Origin: Allantophomopsis cytisporea
Taxonomy: Eukaryota > Ascomycota > Leotiomycetes > Phacidiales > Phacidiaceae
DNA: 64,000 bases
Direction of reading: 5' to 3'
NCBI GenBank assembly: GCA_024752435.1
Contig: CP103034.1
Coordinates: forward strand, 496,001 to 560,000
Numbering within the stretch: position 1 is the first letter of the stretch; every line of letters begins with the position of its first letter. The notes beneath the pieces were generated by a model. The model saw only the letters and a list, made by a program, of their open reading frames with translations. It was not told the DNA's origin and searched no databases. This document shows, piece after piece, positions 57,934 to 64,000 of the stretch. Both the position numbers and the translations under genes were made by a program.

Positions 57934-59782
57934 CTAAAGGTTGTTTTCAGCAACATAAGCCTCCGCCATTCCCATCTCCATACTAGCGACTATCTCTACA
58001 ACAGTGTCAATAGCCTTTTGTCTAGCACTAGAAACACCAGTCGCGGAAGCTGCAGCTGTCTCACTGGCAACTACAGCCGAGACATCAGCAGCGATAGAGC
58101 TAGCAGCGGCGCCACCAGTAACGGTGACGAGGGTAGTTGGGCCAGCGGAAGCAGAGCTGGAGAGCGCTGCAGCGACGGAACTGGAGTAAGCGGCGGCAAC
58201 AGATGATGCGGGTTTGGTACACTTGGTGGATGAGGAGGAAGTAGTGGAGGTAGCTACGACGGCGGCGGCGACATCGATGGAGGAGGCGGAGAATGCTGCA
58301 GTGGATGAGGCTGGCTTGCTGCACTTGGATTTAGTGGAGGAGGAGACAGCAACGGCGGAGGAGGCGGCGATGGCGGTTGGCTCAGCTGATTCGGTGACCG
58401 TGATGATCGTGCCAACGGCTTCGGTCACAGTAGTGGTGACGACGACGCCAGCAGATTGGGTGATCGTGACAACTGCGCCAGAGGTGGCGGTAATGGTCGA
58501 GGTAGCAGGGGAGGCGGTGGCGGAGCTAGAGAATACTGCGGCTACGGAGCTGGCGTGTGCGGATGCAAGGGATGAGGCGGGCTTGGTGCACTTGCTCTTA
58601 GATGAGGTTGCTGCGACGCTGGAGCTGGAAAAGGCGGCTACAACAGAACTTGAGTATGCTGCTGCAGCCGAGGAGGCTGCCTTCGTGCACTTTGTCTTGG
58701 TAGAAGATGCCGTCGCAGTGGAGTTAGAGTATGCAGCTACAACCGAGCTAGAGTAGGCTGCTGCTACGGATGAAGCTGCCTTAGTGCAATTCTTGCTCGA
58801 TGAAGAAGCCAAAGAAACAGCGGAGCTGACAGTGGAGCTTACAGCAGAGGCAGAAGTAGAAACAGCGGCTGCCACAGTGCTGGCAACGCTTGAAACAGCA
58901 ACTGAGCTGGAGGCAACAGTGCTAGATGCGACAGAAGAGGAAGATGCAACGTTTCCTGGACCAGCAACGCTGAGGGTGACATCTCCGCTCTCGATGTAAA
59001 CACCGGAGAAGTAGAGGTCTTCGTCAGCATCGGTGTAACCGTCTCTTGGAAGTTCAAGAACACCCAAGTGCCAGTCAGCTCCATTGGATGAAGCCGAGAC
59101 GCTGACGGCTGGAACAGTGAGGACGAGGTCATCCGAACCAGTGGAGTGGTAAAACTCAACAGTGTTGGCACTGAAGTCCTGCTGGACGTTAGCAAGTGAT
59201 GGATACGGGGTTATGGGAACAACTGACAATACCATAGACAACGTTGTGCCAAACGTTGGCGTCGAATGTAGTGTTCCATTGAGTAGCCGAGTTGGCATTC
59301 CATCTCAAGAGAGCATCGGAAGTACCAGACTCTCCAGATTGCCATCCAGACTTCAATTCGGTGAAGTGAGACTCGAAGAAGGCGATTTGGTGCTCACGGA
59401 ACTCGCTTGGCGCGTTGGTATCGGTGCGTTGTATGCTGAAGTGGTAGTAGACCTTACCACTGTTGATGGCCGCAGACGTCTGAGGAATCAACTCCGTACG
59501 ACGCATAGTTTGGCCTTCCCAGTATGCCGTAGAGTCGAGGGTAATCTTGACACCCAGATCGGAACCAGTGTCGGCTGGGTTCTTGAACGACTCATCGAAG
59601 TTCAAGTATTCGGTGATGTTGCCATCACCGTGGATATAGTACTGGTATGGAGAAGCTCCCTGGTTGCTCCAGCTCCAGGCATCGATCTCGGTCTCGGATG
59701 AGGCATTGAAACGTCCATCCCAAAGAATTGTACCTGCGGCGGCTGATCCAATGGATCCGAGAAGGGCGAGAGAGCGCAGCAT
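57934..59782 (-). CDS. Secreted GH131 beta-glucanase with a Ser/Ala-rich Cys-repeat tail
   Basis: Two exons, 59228-59782 and 57934-59178, encode 599 residues. A signal peptide (MLRSLALLGSIGSAAAG) leads into the GH131 domain (about 17-265), with TILWDGRFNASSETEIDAWS, WSNQGASPYQYYIHGDGN, NPADTGSDLGVKITLDS, AYWEGQTMRRTELIPQT, KVYYHFSIQRT and, over the intron, VVYGIDFSANTVEFYHSTG. GH131 enzymes act on beta-1,3/1,6- and beta-1,4-glucans. From about residue 268 to 570 there follows a very long Ser/Ala/Val-rich tail, probably O-glycosylated. It contains five or so related units with a K-C-T/S-K-P/A-ASS core spaced ~35-75 residues apart, and valine/threonine-rich inserts. The end (residues ~570-599) is a non-repetitive helix, KAIDTVVEIVASMEMGMAEAY. 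I see no GPI-attachment signal. The donor GTCAGT is slightly weak. Confidence 0.88.
58110..58990 (-). repeat. Coding repeats: Ser/Ala-rich units with a Cys-Thr/Ser-Lys core
   Basis: Within the GH131 gene the minus strand encodes repeated Ser/Ala-rich blocks, each with a short KCTKPASS-like core (variants NCTKAASS, KCTKAASS, KCTKPASS, KCSKPASS) followed by an Ala/Tyr/Ser segment such as AAAYSSSVVAA. At least five cores are present, each with one Cys. Confidence 0.8.
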
Positions 59783-60780
59783 GATGAGTGATTTGAAGAT
59801 GAGATGGGGTGAATGAAATGAAGTAATGTTTATATGGGCGACTGGCGCTTGAAATGGACTGTACAGCGAACTTGCGCTTTAAGAATGAAAAGAGCGATGG
59901 AAGAAGTGAAAGAATGACTGGCCAAAAATTGGTAAAGAGACAAGAGGGAAAAAGACCTACATGCAGCAGCAGAGAGGCTCTATATGTAAATGAGGCAGAA
60001 GACAAATGGTCAGTCATTGCCATAGTGCCTAATTACGGAGCATGGCTGTTGAGGGGCATGGCGCCTAATGGAGTCTCGCATAGAACAGATTGTTTGGTAG
60101 GCGTGGTAGAGCACAATGCTTGAAGATAGCTGCAATCACAATGCAGTGCCTGTCATAGGAAAGACTTTGTGCTCGGAAGAAAAGGCTTATATTGCCGGAT
60201 CTGGTAAACAAGCATCTCACATATATTGACAACGAGGGGGATTTCATCGGTTAGTCAGGCCGTGAGAGGGGATGAACGGTGAAAGTGCGGTGTTTGTGGT
60301 GTTTGTGGTGCTTGTCAAGGTGTTGGCATGGTTGAGCAAAGTGTAAGCGCGATGAAGGGAGACTTGGATGTTTGAGCTTGATTGAAGTTGCTGGTGCGCA
60401 GTGACATAAGCGATCTCCACATCCGCCCTGCGAAGGCTCGTAACGGCTTCCCTTGTGCCCTTCTCTTCCTCTCTCATCCATGAACACCGAGGAGCCAGGT
60501 CGATATTACCCCGTCGCCATTAATATTGTCAGCAGTGCATTGCATGGGAGAAACCGTAAGAGTTCCATCTTAATCATCCATCGTGTCGATTCTAGATCAT
60601 CTCATCGTTGAAATCGTCCCATCTCAGAGGCACAGGGTGCTCGGTCCCCTCTCCCGTTGGAAAGCGAGAGACAAACAAAACAACAGGCCCAGGATTGCAT
60701 TGTGTAGTGAGCCGGCTATGAGACTGGGACTGCATTTCTATTCTTCCGTCTCCCGTTTCAGCTTTCTTCATAAACGAAAC
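59783..60780. other. Divergent spacer between GH131 and FHIT-type genes
   Basis: About 1 kb serving both start sites. The GH131 TATA box lies at 59,828-59,835. Open frames on the minus strand (60,244-60,487) are not protein-like. An in-frame ATG at 60,718 may extend the FHIT-type gene. Confidence 0.5.
59828..59835 (-). promoter_or_regulatory. TATA box of the GH131 gene
   Basis: ATATAAAC on the minus strand lies about 50 bp before the GH131 start codon, as in other inducible secreted-enzyme genes of moulds. Confidence 0.6.
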
Positions 60781-61521
60781 ATGACCTCGACAGCCTCCAA
60801 GGCCATTCACTTTGGCCCCTTTGAGGTCACTCCTCAGGTAATTCATCCCTGGAAGTTCCAATACCAATCCCACTTATTCCCACATGTATGTCTATACATA
60901 TAAGGAAGTGATACACAAATACGCTCGTTCTACTGGTTATGTTTATGGTTATGTTTATTTCAACCGGTCAAATTCAATTCTGATGTGTTGTAGGTCTTCT
61001 ACAACACACCGCTCTCCTTTGCTCTGGTGAATCTCAAACCTCTTTTACCCGGCCATGTTCTGGTATCACCACATCGCGTTGTACCACGCTTGACCGATTT
61101 GACTACGGAGGAGGTCACCGATCTCTTCACAACCGTCCAGAAAGTCGAAAAGATGCTGGCGCGTGTTACTTTTTCCGATTCAGCCGTGGGGATCATTGGC
61201 AAGCCTGGTGACGGTAGCTTCAACATTGCCATCCAGGATGGCGTGGAAGCTGGGCAAAGTATTCCCCACGTTCATTGTCATATAATTCCCAGAAAAAGGA
61301 ACTTTGATGAGGGGTTGAAGCAGGATGAAATTTATGAAAAGCTTGCTGGAGAAGAAGGGAATGTTGGAGGCGCATATTGGGATCTTGATCACCGTCCCAA
61401 GCCACGAGGGGCTTTTGCAAAAATTGAAGACGCCGATAGAGAGGCAAGGACCACTGAGGTTATGGCCAAGGAAGCGGAGTTTTATAAGGAGCAGATGACC
61501 CTATTGGAAACTGAGACTTAG
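60781..61521 (+). CDS. FHIT-type HIT hydrolase (bis-5'-adenosyl triphosphatase, Hnt2-like)
   Basis: Two exons, 60781-60837 and 60994-61521 (156-nt intron), encode 194 residues from the start at 60781. The protein hydrolyses diadenosine polyphosphates such as Ap3A. The FHIT family is seen in SFALVNLKPLLPGHVLVSPHR (about 25-46), LFTTVQKVEKML, the Gly-rich FNIAIQDGVEAGQSIPHVHCHIIPRK carrying the HIT motif H-x-H-x-H at about 111-115, and the C-terminal region. The N terminus MTSTASKAIHFGPFEVTPQ matches the family. An in-frame ATG at 60718 would add 21 residues, MRLGLHFYSSVSRFSFLHKR, which look like a mitochondrial targeting sequence. Confidence 0.93.
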
Positions 61522-62813
61522 ACATGTAGAACTAAATTATGGCACAGGACTAATTGTATATTCGACCTTCGTTTATTCTCTGGAAATTCGATTAGGTTAT
61601 GATGCATTGAATTCTCATCTTCATCAGATTTTGCAGATCATACATTAGCCAATAATAGGATATATTCTAAAAGATCATATGGAGTTATACGCCTCATTTC
61701 CATTGTCTTGCTCTAATCTTCCCTTTATCGAAGACATAGCCATACGCATACTATGGAAATGCGTTGTATTTTGTTTGGGAAGAAAGGAAGAAACATAGTA
61801 AAAACAAAGAAGTCGGGTATTATGCATCTTTCGATTGGGTTTGTATATCATATCACAATATAGGCAAAGTTATGCATTTCTGCTGTGATGTCAACGGTGA
61901 CGAACCGGGAATGTACTATTAAACCACGGCCCGATCTTCCTGGATCAGCATTATTTTCCCTACTTGCGCTGAGCGAGTTTCTGATGGTGCGTACACAATT
62001 TTAATTGGATGAGCTTTGTGCTTATGGTTTTGGTAAATGATGGTGAGAAGGGGAACGATGATGAGAAAGGTGGTGATGAGTTGGTCGCTGGCCTGTGATA
62101 CTTACCACGTATTTGCCCGAGAGCAATGTAAAGATCTTTGTTAAATGTAACTTGTTGAAGACCGAAAGAGAAGCAGCTTCCATGTTTATATACTCTTCTT
62201 AGCGACCGTATACGTAGTCGAGGTCCAGAGGGCTGTTATCAAGTGCAACAAGTCACGGGGGAAAACTGCTTCGTGATCTCCATTCAACTCATATACTCAA
62301 CCTTGCTTCTTTGCTATGAAATGAGTCTTTCTTGGCTAAGAACATAAGAAGGTCATCGCTCCATTCCCATCGAGGAGCGAAGCAGCCATTCAAGAATCTT
62401 AAGTGGCTACTGTAGTCGCAACAAAATGTTACACCATATTTGGATTGTGAAGTCGTCTGACGAGACTCTTGCTGACGATATGTATATTAATTATGACAAC
62501 ATCCACCGGCTTTTGCCCGAAATTTCCCAAGGATTCAGTTTGATGTGGGTAACTTGATCTTCTCACAGCGCTTGAAGGTTTCGGAGAGCGCCTATATGCA
62601 CTTTTACCCTCTCCTTTCTAGCCTATCAAGTTTTTAGATATACCTCGATGGTTCGCTTTGGACACAGCTTCTTAGGATTACACCTGCCTCTATCGCAACG
62701 GACTAGCATAATATCGAATCTCTGGATGGAGCCTTTCGAACGCAAATGATTGAAAGTCAACAATATAACGCCATACATTGCAATTCATAATCTAAGCTCA
62801 AGACGTCATTTCA
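61522..62813. other. Convergent spacer, no gene seen
   Basis: About 1.3 kb between the 3' ends of the FHIT-type and PUP2 genes. No long open frame, RNA gene or mobile-element motif was found; the longest simple stretches are A-rich strings near 61,790-61,810. Confidence 0.5.
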
Positions 62814-63737
62814 TTAGTTGGCTGGTAATCTCTCCACAACCTTTGCCATTTCCTCGTCCGTGTAGATTCTGAAACCCCTCTCTTTCGTCACACTCGCCAA
62901 CTGTACGTTCTTGGAATCCAACTTCTCCTCCATGACCTGCTTGAGAGTCTTTAAAACCAGTGTCTCTGCCTCCTCGATCGTAAGAGACTATGTTTTATTA
63001 GTATAGTGCTGTGTAATCCTTCTACCTTTCTCAGCTTACCTTGTGGAACTCATTCTGCAATTCGGCCTGGGCACCCTCTGATCCAGATCCAATAGCCTTA
63101 GCATCATATCTGTAGAAAGTACCACTTGGCTCGGCGTGATAAAGCTGTGGTCCATCCTCATCATAACCAGCAATCAAAAGCGCCACACCGAAAGGTCTGC
63201 TCATGATACTCTCCTCACCATCAGCACCCTCACCGAATCTCAACGCCAAATCGCAGATAGCCTGTGTGCAGCTCTCGACCCTCAAAGGCTCGTTGTAATG
63301 GAAGGAGTGGTTTTGGGACTCGACACGGGCGTGCTCAACCATCGATCGTGCATCGGCTTGCAAGCCTGACATGGCGCATCCAATGTGGCGGTCGATCTCG
63401 ACAATCTTCTCGACGGATGAGGTCTCGAGGAGGGTACTGGTGACACGCTTTTCGACTCCGAGGACAACACCACCACCAGTGGCTACACCTATGGCTGTTG
63501 ATCCAAGCTTGATGGCTTCGAGGGAGTATTCAACTTGGAAGAGACGACCTTCTGGGGAGAAGGTGCTGGAAGGTGTTAATATCTCGGGCTTTTGTATCAT
63601 TCATCAAGGAAGAAGCTGCGGGGATTGAGATATAACATACTTAATGCCTCGATCTGAGATGTTCATTAGTAGCTATTCTGTATCATTGATTGAAGAGCTC
63701 GATATAGCTTACCATATTCACTTCTTGCGATAAACAT
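62814..63737 (-). CDS. pup2: 20S proteasome subunit alpha-5 (PUP2)
   Basis: Four exons: 63713-63737, 63641-63653 (13 nt), 63040-63565 and 62814-62987, giving 245 residues. Alpha-5 is one of seven ring subunits of the 20S proteasome. The N terminus [39 protein letters not shown] contains the proteasome alpha-subunit signature and the YDRGI start specific to alpha-5. The central VTSTLLETSSVEKIVEIDRHIGCAMSGLQADARSM and the Gly-rich RPFGVALLIAGYDEDGPQLY segments follow. The C-terminal exon encodes SLTIEEAETLVLKTLKQVMEE and ends LPAN. Length is normal. The three short introns (58, 75 and 52 nt) and the 13-nt exon close the frame and restore conserved residues at all junctions. Confidence 0.97.
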
Positions 63738-64000
63738 CTTGAGTCTGAGATGTAATGAGAGGCTGATGAGGTTGTAATCTGTTATACAATTTGTCCTATG
63801 AGGATTTTAGGCGCAGTGTATGTTTCTGTGAAAGATCGATGGTGGTGACGAAGTCGTAATGCTACAAAGTTGTCCTGGTGTTTAGGCAGCCCGTTGTTAC
63901 GCATCTGAGCTGTGAGGTAAGGTACGACTGACGGATAGCTCAAGCGAATCGACGCTACTGGTGCTACCCAGCAGCCAGCGACGCATACAAACGCGACCCC
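63738..64000. other. Upstream region of PUP2 to the window end
   Basis: About 260 bp of promoter-like sequence. No Rpn4/PACE-like box was recognised with confidence, and no other gene starts before the window ends. Confidence 0.4.

Noticed and set aside
58214..58999. Plus-strand open frames opposite the GH131 tail
   Set aside because: They are antisense shadows of the Ser/Ala repeats, rich in Ala, Glu and Val, with no independent features.
1..64000. CRISPR arrays, insertion sequences, phage or operon structure
   Set aside because: The window is eukaryotic nuclear DNA with spliced genes; none of these were seen.

Overview
This window is nuclear DNA from a filamentous ascomycete (Pezizomycotina). 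The genes are split by short introns of roughly 45-110 nt with GTATGT/GTAAGT-type donors and CTAAC/CTGAC-like branch points. The protein set (cyclase-associated protein, MCM3, Exo70, KRR1, LSM4, PUP2, a UMTA/LaeA-type methyltransferase, GH5 and GH131 glucanases) is that of a mould, and the secreted glucanases suit a plant-associated or saprotrophic life. A Helotiales/Leotiomycetes-type fungus is my inference from overall resemblance; the sequence alone does not prove it. I see no bacterial, viral or CRISPR features and no intact transposon.

Layout. 0-9.7 kb is dense: the 3' end of an RGG-box RNA-binding protein, mitochondrial ribosomal protein mL44, a tiny four-exon mitochondrial membrane protein, cyclase-associated protein, a Mak32-like pfkB protein and MCM3. 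9.7-16.1 kb is gene-poor: an AT-rich island, an intron-containing tRNA-Tyr and the long upstream region of a cyclin-fold gene (16.1-17.1 kb). An orphan 331-codon gene follows (18.3-19.3 kb), then a stretch of decayed-looking coding patches with a perfect 22-bp hairpin (20.2-21.7 kb), a proline/histidine-rich membrane protein (22.1-24.2 kb), LSM4 and a mitochondrial PPR protein. 30-37.5 kb carries Exo70, a PAP2-family membrane protein and KRR1, all on the minus strand and separated by AT-rich spacers. 39.9-41.6 kb is a nine-exon methyltransferase, and 41.6-46.7 kb is the largest empty stretch. 46.7-64 kb is dense again: GH5 endoglucanase, a CoA-binding protein with a GC-AG intron, a Tmt1-type methyltransferase, a myosin light-chain-like EF-hand gene with an apparent one-base frameshift, a STEEP1-like protein, a thimet/saccharolysin-type peptidase, a GH131 glucanase with a Ser/Ala repeat tail, an FHIT-type hydrolase and proteasome alpha-5.

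The genes do not form one pathway or a recognisable secondary-metabolite cluster. Most are housekeeping genes (replication, ribosome and mitochondrial translation, mRNA decay and splicing, exocytosis, actin regulation, proteolysis). The accessory part is two secreted beta-glucanases, the two methyltransferases and several lineage-type proteins of unknown role. I reconstructed exon structures by hand from splice signals, reading-frame closure and family-typical residues; exact starts and the smallest exons are the least certain parts. I found no clear candidate for a wholly new system. The best leads are the repeat-tailed GH131 protein, the Pro/His-rich membrane protein, the 20.2-21.7 kb degenerate locus with its hairpin, and the alternative-start situations at the FHIT and peptidase genes.
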